64,000 nucleotides of DNA from Myrica gale (lineage: Eukaryota; Streptophyta; Magnoliopsida; Fagales; Myricaceae): contig OZ005617.1 in the NCBI GenBank assembly GCA_963930655.1, positions 12,313,568-12,377,567 on the forward strand, read 5' to 3'. This document shows, in pieces, positions 11,881 through 21,940 of the stretch (position 1 is its first letter; each line of letters begins with the position of its first letter). Made by a program: the position numbers and the translations under genes. Below the pieces are notes generated by a model. The model ran no database searches. It worked only from the letters and a program-made list of their open reading frames with translations, and was not told the DNA's origin.

Positions 11881-12069
11881 TCAGGATGTTTTAGTGTGGA
11901 AAATTTGGGTATTGGAGTTTGTAAAATATTATAAAGTAAAGATATTTTATGGGAGTTGGTGAAAAAGTGAAGAGAGAGAAGATTTTTAATAAATATTATA
12001 ATAATAAAAAAATATGTGATGATTTTTTTTAAAATTAACCCCAAATAATTGGTCGTCTCAAACATCCCC
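11881..12069. mobile_element. Small MITE inserted in LTR copy A
   Basis: This 189-bp block is absent from the corresponding place in copy B (around 13197), where the flanks join directly as in AGTTATAAATGAC. Its ends are short inverted repeats around GGATGTTTxAG. A TA is duplicated at 11879-11880 and 12070-12071. This fits a Tc1/mariner- or PIF-type MITE, but the exact superfamily is open. Confidence 0.5.
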
Positions 12070-12418
12070 TATAAATGACTAGTTTCCTTATGTGGCCTAT
12101 AAAAAGACCTTCATATTGTCTCAAAATAGGACCACATATCATTTCTATAGCTTGAGAAATATCTTAAACCTTCTTATTCCATATTTCTCATATCATTCAC
12201 ACCAATTACACTTTCTTATCCTTGTCATTGTGTGAAGCAAAGAGATAGAACTTTTCATTTTCATATCCACACTTTGAGAGAGTTTATTCTTGTATCTTCT
12301 TATCCAAGAGAGTTGATTCCTTTAGTGAGGCTGTTCACTAAAGAAAAAGCTTAAAGAGGGTATATCTCCAGCTTTGTTAGGTTGTGAGTGTAAAGCCCGA
12401 GAAAGCACTTGTAATGTT

Positions 12419-12440
12419 CTCTAGCACCCGGAAGCTAGAG
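12419..12440 (+). other. LTR hairpin, copy A
   Basis: A perfect 7-bp stem CTCTAGC / GCTAGAG closes the loop ACCCGGAA. It lies about 320 bp downstream of the TATA box, so it would be in the transcript. Confidence 0.6.
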
Positions 12441-12576
12441 TGTATACTATTTGGAAGATAATGGGAAAATCTCAAGACTCGGTGAAGGAGCTTGAGGGGT
12501 GGATGTAGGCGGGTTTTCCAAACAACCGAAAAATCTCATGTTTGCTTCTCTAACTCTACTCCAAAATCTACTCTAG

Positions 12577-13750
12577 TGTGTCGGTGAAATGGGTCGACCG
12601 TTGGCTTTGGTTCACAATCAATATTTTGATGATCTCAATAAATGGATCAAGTTTCTAAAATAGACATCTTCAAAGACAAAGTAATTTTTATCAAAGAGCC
12701 AAAACTAGAAGTTTGAAGATCAAGAAGATGCAAGTAGCTTAAAAGTGAAGATTCAAGACCATAGGGTATAATCTTGTAACTCTTAGTTTCACTTTTGACA
12801 AGGATATGAATCACACACTTGCATATATTTCAAAACGTGCATTAACCGTTTTACCTCTTGTTTGAAAGACCAAAATGTTTTTAATGATTTCAAATCACCC
12901 CAATCAAGCTCCGAAACCTTTTATATACTTATGAGAAGTTAGTGTTTAAAATTGGGTATTTTAAGTTGGTCAAAATCGTGGTTTTAAATCAACCGGATCA
13001 TGTGCTTAAGTTGTAGGGGTTGATTGGTTAGTGTAACGGTCGACCGGCCTACGACCGCATGGTGTAGCGGTCGAACGGTCTATCTTTTGAAAATAGGTCT
13101 ATTGAGTTTTGACATTATGACCGTTGGGGTAACGATAACCTACAGCGGTCGACGGGTTCGCGTAGTGGTTGAATTTCGACAGATCGCCCCTAACAGTTAT
13201 AAATGACTAGTTTTCTTATGTGACATATAAAATGACCTTCCTATTGTCTCAAAACGATAGAGAATGACCACATCTCATTTCTGTAGCTTGAGAAATATCT
13301 TAAACCTTTTTATTCCATATTTATCATATCATTCACACAAATTACATTTTCTTATTCTTGTCATTGTGTGAGGCAAAGACATAGAACTTTTCATTTTCAT
13401 ATCAACTATTTGAGAGAGTTTATTCTTGTATATTCTTATCCAAGAGAGGTGATTCCTTCAATGAGTTGTTCACTAAAGAAGAAGCTTAGAGAGGGTATAT
13501 CTCAAGTTTGGTTGGGTTGTGAGTGTTAAGCACGAGAAAACACTTGTAAGGTTCTCTAGCACCCAGAGGCTAAAGTGTATACTATTTGGAAGATAGTGGG
13601 AAAACCTCAAGGCTCGGTGAAGGAGCTTGAGGGGTGGATGTAGGCGGGCTTTCCGAACCACCTAAAAATCTCGTGTTTGCTTCTCTAACTCTACTCTTTA
13701 CATTTAGCACTCATTTACTTGTTGTATCTATATTCTTGTGCAAAACTAGT
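12577..13750 (+). mobile_element. SIRE-like Copia LTR, copy B
   Basis: A tandem partner of copy A without the 189-bp MITE. It has the same landmarks: CACAATCAATATTTTGATGAT near 12612, GGTCGACCG-type palindromes at 13022-13160, a TATA element CATATAAAATG near 13226, a hairpin at 13554-13575 and the GGTGGATGTAGGC module near 13635. It abuts, tail to tail, the minus-strand LTR whose end is at 13751. Confidence 0.55.
13554..13575 (+). other. LTR hairpin, copy B
   Basis: CTCTAGC, loop ACCCAGAG, GCTAAAG: the stem of copy A with one mispair. The same position relative to the TATA box and the GTAGGC module. Confidence 0.5.
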
Positions 13751-13860
13751 TGTGAGTCTAAATAACAACCCAATAGGGGGTGAATTGAGTTTTACAAAAA
13801 CTTGCCCATTTTTCGATTAAAACACAGATCTGGAAAAAGTTATTTCTCTAAGGATAAAAA

Positions 13861-14065
13861 TGCAGATCTGAATATACTAGATGATAAGCTAAATATAAGT
13901 AATGAATCATGAATCATAAAGCATTACAAATACTAATACGAAACGAATAATAAGTGAGATAGAGTTAGAGAGATAACACCGTATTTTTAGGTGGTTCGGC
14001 CAACACTTGCCTACGTCCACCCCCAAGGCTATTGACTTCCTTGGGCTTCTTCCACTATTCGAATA
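13861..14065. repeat. 205-bp direct duplication, left copy
   Basis: Runs from TGCAGATCTG to ATTCGAATA. The right copy at 21705-21909 has the same length with about five mismatches. The two copies bracket the permuted Tekay element exactly. Confidence 0.85.
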
Positions 14066-16431
14066 CCTAAGACGGCCTTTCGAACCCGATATGGTCACTA
14101 TGAATTTTTGGTGATGCCATTTGGATTAACTAATGCCCCGGCCGCATTCATGGACTTGACGAACAGAGTATTCAGGGAGTTCCTGGATAAGTTTGTGGTG
14201 GTGTTCATAGACGATATTCTGATTTATTCTCGGAACCAGGAGGAGCATCTCAGGATTATTTTGCAGATCCTAAGGGAGAAGAAGTTGTATGCTAAATTCT
14301 CCAAGTGCGAATTTTGGTTGTAGCGAGTTCGATTTTTAGGGCATGTGGTGTCGGGAGAAGGGATTGCTGTAGATCCCGGAAAGGTTGATGCGGTTTTCAA
14401 ATGGCCGAGGCCTACAAATTTTAAGGAGATAAGGAGTTTCCTGGGGTTAGCAGGATATTACCGGAGGTTTATCAAGGGATTTTCAAATATAGCCATGCCG
14501 ATGAGCTCGTTGACCAAGAAGAACGTTAAGTTCGACTGGACAGACGAGTGTGAGCAAAGTTTCCAGACGTTAAAGGCTTATCTAGTTACTGCCCCGGTGT
14601 TAGCATTGCCCTCAGAGCATGAGGAGTACGAGATCTATACGGACGCCTCAAAGCAAGGTCTTGGGTGTGTGTTGATGCAAGACAAGAGGGTCATAGCCTA
14701 TGCGTCAAGGCAATTGAGGCCCTACGAGGTGAATTACCCCACTCACGACTTGGAGTTAGCTGCAGTCGTGCATGCTCTGAAAATATTGAGGCATTATCTC
14801 TATGGGGTTAAATGCTAGATATTTACGGATCACAAGAGCCTCAAGTACTTCAACACTCAGAAGGAGCTGAATATGAGGCAACGACGCTGGTTGGAGTTGA
14901 TTAAGGACTATGATTGCACCATTAGCTACCATCCTGGGAAAGCTAACGTGGTGGCTGATGCCCTAAGCCGGAAGTCGGCTGAAACAAGTGCCGTGGAGGT
15001 AGTGGCGAAAGAGATCATGGTGGATCTAAAAAGAGAGGAGATCACGCTCGTGTTGACAGATCGGTATGTTTCCATCGCAGGGCTTTCATTGCAACCATCG
15101 CTAGAGGAGCGAATTTGCGAGGCCCAGAAGAGCGATGCGGTAATAGTAGGGATTAGGGAAAAGATTGGAAAGAATAATGATCCCGATTTTGAGGATAGGG
15201 ATGGAAACTGAGGTACCGGAATAGAATTTGTATCCCTAGTGATGGGGGAATCAAGGAGTTGATTTTGGCAGAGGCGCATACTACGCCCTATACTATTCAC
15301 CCTGGAGGAACGAAGTTGTATCAGGACATCAAGAAAGTTTATTGGTGGCTGAATATGAAGAGGGAGATTGCGGAGTATGTCGCTCGATGTCTGACTTGTC
15401 AGAGAGTGAAAGCGGAGCACCAGAGGCCAGCAGGGACATTGAAGCCTCTAGAGATCCCCGAATGGAAATGGGAAGGAATAGCCATGGATTTTGTTGTAGG
15501 GCTACCAAGAACGACAGCTGGCTACGATGCAATATGGGTAGTGGTGGACCGATTGACCAAGTCAGCCCACTTTCTGCCCATTAGGGTGGAGTATACCCTG
15601 GAGAGGCTAGCTGAAGTTTATCTCCAAGAAATTGTGAGACTCCATGGCATACCGAAGAGCATAGTGTCGGATAGGGATCCGAGATTTACGTCAAGATTTT
15701 GGAGAAGATTGCAGGAATCCCTAGGCACTAAATTGAATTTTTGCACTGCTTTCCACCCACAGACGGATGGCCAATCTGAGCGGACCATTCAAATTTTGGA
15801 AGACATGCTTCGAGTATTGGCATGGCACCGTATGAAGCTTTGTATGGAAGAAGGTGTAGGTCGCCATTATATTGGGATGAAGTAGGAGAAGGGAGACTGT
15901 TGGGGCCGGAGATAATTTTGCAGACTAAAGAGAAAATTCGGTTGATCAAAGAAAGACTTATTACAGCCCAAAGGTCGGCAAAAGAGTTATGCGGAGAATC
16001 AAAGAAGAGAGTTGGCCTTTGAAGAAGGAAGTAAAGTATTTTTGAAAATTTCTCCAACGAAGGGGGTAGCACGATTCGGGAAGAAGGGGAAGCTTCCGCC
16101 CCGGTTTATAGGACCTTTCGAGATCCTGGAGCTTGTTGGACCAATGGCGTACAGACTGGCATTACCGCCATCAATTGCGGGGGTTCATGATGTGTTCCAT
16201 GTATCGCTCCTACGCAAGTATGTGTCTGACACCACCCATGTGTTAGAATATGAGCATTTGCAGATTAAGGAGAACCTTACCTGTGTAGAGGAGCCAGTAA
16301 GGATTCTCGATAGAAAGGAGCAACAATTGCGGACCAAGGTGATACCGCTTGTAAAGGTTCTATGGAGGAATCATGGGGTAGAGGAGACATCTTGGGAGCT
16401 AGAGAGCGATATGTATGAGAAGTACCCCTAG
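14066..16431 (+). pseudogene. Tekay pol: RT (C-terminal part), RNase H, integrase, chromodomain-like tail
   Basis: RT begins within the palm: [12 protein letters not shown] at about 14111 and the catalytic FIDD at about 14207. RNase H follows with [13 protein letters not shown] and [26 protein letters not shown] marks its end. Integrase shows the H-H-C-C finger (CLTCQRVKAEHQRP near 15390) and a D,D,E core ([25 protein letters not shown]). The tail includes [25 protein letters not shown] and VKVLWRNHG...SWE, the chromodomain-like end of Tekay/Del pol. Disablements: TAG at 14321, TAG at 14816, a shift near 15211-15259, a deletion after EDMLR that joins to MAPYEALYG in another frame (15810-15825), and a shift near 16000. 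The reverse transcriptase fingers are missing, so no enzyme can be made. Confidence 0.88.
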
Positions 16432-16608
16432 TTGAGAGGAGAATAGGATCTGAATATTTACTATCTTATCTATTGATTGATTGATATGGATGAGTAATTA
16501 TTGTCTGATATTTGTGATTGATTTCCCTGCATAAAGAATGATAATTCTTTGTGATATATGATGATGTTTTGTATATGCACATGACTGACCACTGTATTAT
16601 GATGTCAG

Positions 16609-17499
16609 ATGCCACCGAGTAGTCGACCCCCACGTTCCCAGCATTCGGGCACGCCTTCACAGAGAAGGATGACAGCACATGAGTATCGCAGCCTGTTCAG
16701 GGTTAACCATAGAACCCAAGGTTCGACAAGACAGTCGGGAAGCCATGAGGCTCCGACTCACGCATCGCATGAGACAGATAGAGGGGACCCGAGAAGAGCG
16801 TACCAAACCCATGTATCTCATTGGCAGCAAGGTATGGCGGGGACATACCAGCCCCCGCCACCCCCGGCACCAGACCAACTTGGACCTTCCAGGTGGGGTC
16901 AACCCTTATCTCCAGATCGCTCTAGATATCTGGAGGGTATTTATTGGCCAGAGTCGCCAATAAATGCCATTCCCTTAAGAACAGTTTTACCAGAAAACTT
17001 TGAGGAAGATCCAGAAGAGGATCCAGAGGAGGACCCAGAAGAGGATCCGGAAGAGGATCCAGAGGAGGATCCGGAAGAAGACCCCATGGAACAACATCCG
17101 ATACCTAATGAGACGAGAGAACGACCTCAGGAAGAACCTAGATGTCGTGACTCGAGACGTGAGTGTACACCTAGGCGATGTAACGAGAGAAGACATCGTA
17201 GAAGAGTTAGGGCTCAAGACGCTACATCTGAGACCCACTTTTCCTCAGAAGAAGTAGACTCTAGACCTAGGTATCATGGACCACCCGAGAACATCATCCA
17301 TGACCCTAGTATAGATGAACCAAGCCAAGAGCTAGATCGCAGTCTTGGATGGGGAGTAATTCCCCAGACCACGTTTACCAGGTGGAGATTAGTAGTGGGA
17401 AAAGCACGAATGTTCGTCCCAACCCCTATTGTCTTGCACCTTCGCAGTCAGGACAAAATTATTGGTGGTAAAGAAATTCCGAGGTCGGAATTTTTATAA
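16609..17499 (+). CDS. Extra ORF between Tekay pol and LTR, 296 aa, EEDP repeats
   Basis: An intact ATG-to-TAA frame of 296 codons, in contrast to the broken pol upstream. The ATG is preceded directly by GATGTCAG, so a 3' splice site could create a message starting here, as in other plant retroelements with a third ORF; that is inference. The product is hydrophilic: a basic, Ser/Pro/His-rich N-terminal half with a run of six prolines at about 82-86, seven tandem EEDP units at residues 132-159, an Arg-rich segment at about 174-205 (ERRHRRRVR), and a more ordered C-terminus (GWGVIPQTTFTRWRLVVGK). No signal peptide, membrane span or enzyme motif is seen, so it is not envelope-like. Its stop overlaps the polypurine tract. 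I do not recognise the family. Confidence 0.6.
   Translation: MPPSSRPPRSQHSGTPSQRRMTAHEYRSLFRVNHRTQGSTRQSGSHEAPTHASHETDRGDPRRAYQTHVSHWQQGMAGTYQPPPPPAPDQLGPSRWGQPLSPDRSRYLEGIYWPESPINAIPLRTVLPENFEEDPEEDPEEDPEEDPEEDPEEDPEEDPMEQHPIPNETRERPQEEPRCRDSRRECTPRRCNERRHRRRVRAQDATSETHFSSEEVDSRPRYHGPPENIIHDPSIDEPSQELDRSLGWGVIPQTTFTRWRLVVGKARMFVPTPIVLHLRSQDKIIGGKEIPRSEFL
17002..17085 (+). repeat. Seven 12-bp tandem units encoding EEDP
   Basis: Units vary at third codon positions (GAG/GAA, GAT/GAC, CCA/CCG/CCC) while the four residues stay constant in all seven. This is what selection on the protein, or recent unit turnover followed by silent drift, would give. Confidence 0.8.
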
Positions 17500-17510
17500 G
17501 GAGGGGAGAA
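17498..17510 (+). other. Polypurine tract of Tekay element 1
   Basis: AAGGAGGGGAGAA lies directly before the LTR start TGTGAGACCCC at 17511. It would prime plus-strand DNA synthesis. It overlaps the stop codon of the extra ORF. Confidence 0.8.
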
Positions 17511-20500
17511 TGTGAGACCCCGATTTTCTCCTACGTTATTTCTTATGTATTATCTTTTATTTTCCGATGTATTAGCTTTTATTTCTTCATGGGGCCATAT
17601 TTTTGGCCAATGTATGGCCTAATCCTTATGTTATGGTACTTCGATTAAAATGAGATTTTATTTCATGAAATTTCCCAAATAATTTTCTTGTCATTTTATG
17701 CAAAGTTTGAAATATATTTTCCTAGGAGCCGAAATTTTTGCAAGTTAAGTTTCTCTCTTATGAATATATATTTTTCATTTACTTAATATGTTCATGGCCC
17801 ATAAAATTTAAATTATGATTTAAGATTTCTTTATATAGGCCGAAAATAGTTAATGGATAAAATCATGAATTTCTTTTGAGAAATTGATTGAATGTTTTGT
17901 GTCATTCATATGTGGCATATATTATTACTATGAGGCCTAGATTAATAAGTATAATTTTCATTTGAATAATTAAATGATAAGTTATTTAATAATGTGATAA
18001 GGTTTAAGAGAGATTTAAAATGATAAGCACACTTGCTTATCATAGTGATAAGCAAGCATGATGATAGGTTAGGAAACTTTTAGGGTGATAAGTCCTTGTG
18101 GTTATTGTAGAGATAGGCTAGATGCATTATCATAAGATAAGATATCATGCTTATGAGATGATAAGCTAATGGAATGGATTAGATAAGCTAGAGAGCTTAT
18201 AAGAGATAAGTTAGGTGAAATAGTAACCAAGTTGAAAGTTAGTTGCAATTCAAATGTGGAAGTAACTAAGTTGGTTGGAAAGCAACCAAACAAAGTAAAT
18301 GATAGTTAAGGAGATGACTTTTACGTGAATGAGCTTGTAGTGAATTGAAAAGCCAAAAGTGAAATGTCATGTGAAGTGTAAGAGGTGTAAGATGCATTCA
18401 ATTAGACAAGACAACACATGGAAGTAAAAAAGAAGAGAAAAAGCAAGGGAGAATGGGGATTTACGTTGGGATCATGTGAGGAGAGAGAGGAAACAATTCA
18501 ATGCAAGTCATGTTTTATGGAGACAAGGAATTGATGTGAGAAAAGGGTGAAAAGAGAGAGAGAAGAGAGGATTCATGTTGGTCGGCCAAGGCTTCAAATT
18601 CACTCCCCTTTCCTTACAAAATTTCTCTCTCTTGTCATCTCAACATCTCTAGTCATGTGTCATAGCCTTAAAGTTGCCTTGGGAGACTCATTCTCTCACA
18701 CCTCACTTGCAATTGCCTTGGCCGAATCTCTCATTCACTTCACTTTCCAAATTCTTCCTCACTTGGCCGAAAATTTGCATTGCTCTCAACTCTCTCCCAT
18801 TTTCTTCTCTTGGCCGAACCATACACCAAAGCTCAAGGTTTGTTTCCTTTTCCTCTTGCACTCTAAACCACATTCCTCTTGCCTTCCAAATCACACTCTA
18901 AAAGCCCAAGTGTAAACCTCTTTTGTAGTTACCAAATCTCTCTTGGTGCAACTCCATCTCTTCCTTGAAAACCCTAACCATTAGCCTCATTTCTCTTGAA
19001 GAAGTTAGTCCATTTCCATTATGACTAATCATTCAAGCTTACCACATTCTTTTACACACCATAGAACCCACATTAGCTCCTCAAATCAAGCTTGGATATT
19101 TTCTAAGGAGGGTGAACCGAAACTTGGAAGAAAGAGGAGTTTAGGAAAAAGTTTGGTAAAGGTAGAGGTAAGTTTGGTTCTATTTGATGATCTTACCTAA
19201 AGTTTCATAAGTACTAACCTAGGGCATTTTATTTTCTAGATACTCAAGCTTGGGATAATCAACAAGGTAAGGTTTGGAACTTGTTCTTCTCTTGATGGCC
19301 GAATGGTTTTATGTATAGATCTTGAAGTTTTAGGTTTTGTTATGTCCTGATATTGATAGATCTTGAATGTTTAAGAACCCTAGGTTGTTTAAATGCTAGA
19401 TCTAATCATGAAAACCTTAGATCTAAGGTTGAATGTGAAGAAAAATGCAAATAGAGAACAATGCATATTCGAAACCCTAGTTAGGGTTAGTACTCGGGAT
19501 TAATTGAGGTTTAAGGTCCAAGTCAAAATTTAATCGTGACTAAGTTATTAATAGTTTAATGTAAGGTTTTAATGGAGTACATGAAATAATTAGAGACTTA
19601 GGTTTAATCCTAAATCCGTTGGTGTTAAAGAAACCCTAATTAAGACATGGATATATATATATATATATATTATATTAATCATTTAATAAACTAAGTCTTG
19701 AATAATAGTTAAAGAGAAGAGTAAATAAAATATTTTAAAGGATTAAAAGAATTTCAGTAATAAATACATATATATAAATATCTTTGGTTGATAACTGATT
19801 TTTTTAAAATACAAATGTTTAATGATTACGTAATATTTCTTAAAGTCTAAGAAATATTTGAATCGCTTGTAGGCGATCCACGTGTCTTATACACTACTCA
19901 GGAAGACCAAGTGTAAGTGGATACTGTAAGTGGATACTGTAAATGGACAGTAAGTGTTTCTTTTTCAAAACTGGAATGACACACTGCATCGTTTCATGAA
20001 CAAGCATGAGAGTTTAATCGAGCATGACATGACATGTGCATTGCATGAATTTTTCAAGAAGAATGTTTATGCAATGATTTTATGGAAAGACTACGAAAAG
20101 TTTTATGAAACGATAAGTTAAGTTAAGGGGCACTGGTCGGTACCGTACCATCAAGATGGACTCCCATACCGAAGGACGAATGCGAGAAGGATGGGTGAAT
20201 CCACGAGGCTGTGCAACCACACTGAAGGACATTGAGAAGGTGTGGGCCTCCAAGGGTCAAGTCTAGCCACTGAAGGACGAATGCGAGAAGGTGCGCTAGC
20301 TGACCATATGTAAGGTCCCCAACGGAATTCGGGGACGGTTCCAAAGGGAACGCACAACCATGACTTCAGGGGTTAAATGGAGCGAGCCCACAAGTAAAAG
20401 ATATGAAATGGTTAAGAAAAGGCCAAGAGTGGCACAAGTATGAATAAGCATTTTCAAGGGCCTGGGGCCGAGTTTAAGCAGGAGCATATGCATATCCATG

Positions 20501-20941
20501 ACATGCATGTGCATCACTTATCAAGTTCTTTCTTTCATGATTAAGCAAGCATGAGTCAAGCAAGCATAAGTCAAGAGCATGTTTCAAATTTATGTCTTTC
20601 CCTTACTGAGTCTTTTTGACTCACGTTTTCAAAATTGTGTCATTCCAGATGCCTCAGGTGAAGAGAGTTAGGAGGACTACCTGACATAGAAGCACAAGAA
20701 ATATGTTCTAAATTTTGATGATAGTGGCTTGAGCGTCACTAGTTGGCTTTTTATATGTTATATATGTTTTGTATGAAAAACTTAATGAGAACCCTGATTA
20801 TGTATGATTTAGCTCGAATCCCTCGCGATCCTGTACGTTTCCGCCGTAATCACGTAAGTATGTAAGTAAGAACGCTAGAGCCATCCGGGGGATAGCTCGC
20901 GGCTGTCACGGTCCCTGCGGGATGCCGTTCGGGGCGTGACA
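17511..20941 (+). repeat. Tekay LTR (3431 bp), single copy
   Basis: Begins TGTGAGACCCCGATTTTC and ends GGGGCGTGACA, with the polypurine tract before and the tRNA-Met primer site after. It shares its start, its end and several interior blocks with the LTRs at 32725-37617 and 48702-52042. Interior features: a GATAAGC...GCTTATC hairpin at 18022-18041 among many GATAAG words; an (AT)n microsatellite near 19650-19668; a three-unit degenerate tandem of CATACCGAAGGACG-like units at 20150-20300; and the hairpin TGAGTCTTTTTGACTCA at 20607-20623. Several open frames of 60-120 codons occur here, but none resembles a protein. Confidence 0.88.
20607..20623 (+). other. Conserved Tekay LTR hairpin
   Basis: TGAGTC, five T, GACTCA: a perfect 6-bp stem. 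It recurs at 37193-37208, 51722-51737 and 57184-57199 in the other Tekay LTRs, each time shortly before CATTCCAGAT. Confidence 0.65.
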
Positions 20942-20948
20942 GTTAAGT

Positions 20949-20960
20949 TGGTATCAGAGG
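20949..20960 (+). other. Primer-binding site, initiator tRNA-Met
   Basis: TGGTATCAGAGG begins 8 bp after the LTR end and matches the standard plant tRNA-iMet complement TGGTATCAGAGC except at the last base. It primes minus-strand synthesis. Confidence 0.85.
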
Positions 20961-21103
20961 ATCGGAGGGTAGAGCCGTAAAACATAGGGAACGAAGTAGA
21001 ACCCTAAACCCTAAAGCATGAGATAATACGTTTAAGGTTAGTTGCGATAAGAATTTCTGAGGTTGAGGTTGTTCTAAGCTGAACGATAACCTTGAAGTGC
21101 AGG

Positions 21104-21704
21104 ATGGCACCTAGGAGACCAACGAGAAGTCAGGAACCCGAGGCTCCCGGAGTTACCACCGAGGAAGTGTTAAGGCACATGGCTCAGCTTATTGCCGAGC
21201 AGGTGCAGCCGGGTGCCCATGTTGAAGGGGCCCGAGGACGCCCTGAGGGGTGTACGTTCGATCAGTTCAATCGCCAACACCCGCCAGCGTACAACGGAAG
21301 GGGAGATGCCATACGAGCGGAAAATTGGCTGGTAGAGATGAAAGAACTACTTGGAGTCTTGGGGTGTACCGAGGCCCAGAAGTTAAGTTATGCTACCTTC
21401 AAGCTGCAAGGGGATGCCAAAAGGTGGTGGCAGTCTGAGAAAGTGTTGTTGGGTCAGGAGCTGGGAGAGCAGCCCATAACTTGGGAAAGGTTCCAGCAGG
21501 AATTTCTAGATCGTTTTTTCCCACGAACAACTCGGGAAGCGAAAGCAAGGGAGTTCACTACCCTAACCCAATGAGCCATGACAGTGGAGCAGTACGCAGG
21601 CCGATTTATGGAGCTGGTGCGGTTTGCCCCATACTTAGTGCCGAATGAAGAAAGAAAGGCCAGAAAGTTTGAGGAGGGGCTACACCCACGGGTCTATGAG
21701 AGGG
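21104..21704 (+). pseudogene. Tekay gag, 5' two-thirds, truncated
   Basis: The ATG at 21104 gives MAPRRPTRSQEPEAPG; a frame opening earlier at 21092 lacks an ATG. The capsid region shows FDQFNRQHPPAY, ENWLVEMKELL, YATFKLQGDAKRWW and ITWERFQQEFLDRFFP, the Ty3-gypsy gag core. A TGA at about 21572 breaks the frame (the related copy at 52204 reads through there), after which AMTVEQYAGRFMELVRFAPY and KFEEGLHPRVYERV continue to the junction with the SIRE-like LTR at 21705. The zinc knuckle and protease are missing. Confidence 0.85.
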
Positions 21705-21909
21705 TGCAGATCTGAATATACTAGATGATAAGCTAAATATAAGTAATGAATCATGAATCATAAAGCATCACAAATACGAATATGAAACGAATAATAAGTG
21801 AGATAGAGTTAGAGAGATAACACCGTATTTTTAGGTGGTTCGGCCAACACTTGCCTACGTCCACCTCCAAGGCTATTGACTTCCTTGGGCTTCCTCCACT
21901 ATTCGAATA
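21705..21909. repeat. 205-bp direct duplication, right copy
   Basis: Matches 13861-14065 at about 200 of 205 positions. It continues without a break into the rest of the minus-strand SIRE-like LTR, as the left copy does on its other side. Confidence 0.85.
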
Positions 21910-21919
21910 GCAAGTACAC

Positions 21920-21940
21920 CTTAGCTTCCGGGGTGCTAAG
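21920..21940 (-). other. LTR hairpin in the minus-strand SIRE-like LTR
   Basis: On the minus strand CTTAGC, loop ACCCCGGAA, GCTAAG. Two stem pairs differ from copy A with pairing kept. Confidence 0.6.

Larger units (their letters stand above)
11244..12576 (+). mobile_element. SIRE-like Copia LTR, copy A
   Basis: The first of two tandem related LTRs (period 1333 bp, copy B at 12577). Conserved landmarks in order: CACAATCAATATTTTGATG near 11280; a cluster of CGGTCGACCG-like palindromes at 11668-11850; a TATA box in CCTATAAAAAG at about 12096; a hairpin at 12419-12440; and a GGTGGATGTAGGC module near 12500. The order matches the reverse-strand copy at 47271-48337. There are no coding regions. 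Copia/SIRE assignment rests on general resemblance and is tentative. Confidence 0.55.
14066..21704 (+). mobile_element. Ty3/gypsy Tekay/Del chromovirus, circularly permuted, one LTR
   Basis: The order is partial RT, RNase H, integrase and chromodomain-like end (14066-16431), an extra ORF (16609-17499), polypurine tract, one 3.4-kb LTR (17511-20941), primer-binding site, and 5' part of gag (21104-21704). A normal element runs LTR-gag-pol-LTR, so this is the arrangement expected from a one-LTR circle opened between gag and RT, or from a tandem pair sharing an LTR and trimmed at both ends. The 3' part of gag, the protease and the first part of RT are absent. The left junction is in ATA just before CCTAAGACGG; the right one follows codons for RVYERV. 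Confidence 0.8.

Noticed and set aside
14926-15420. Minus-strand 164-codon frame within Tekay pol
   Set aside because: Antisense shadow of the RNase H/integrase region.
18547-18915. 122-codon frame inside Tekay LTR 1
   Set aside because: Low-complexity Ser/Leu/His-rich sequence in LTR DNA, overlapping other frames; absent from the other Tekay LTRs.
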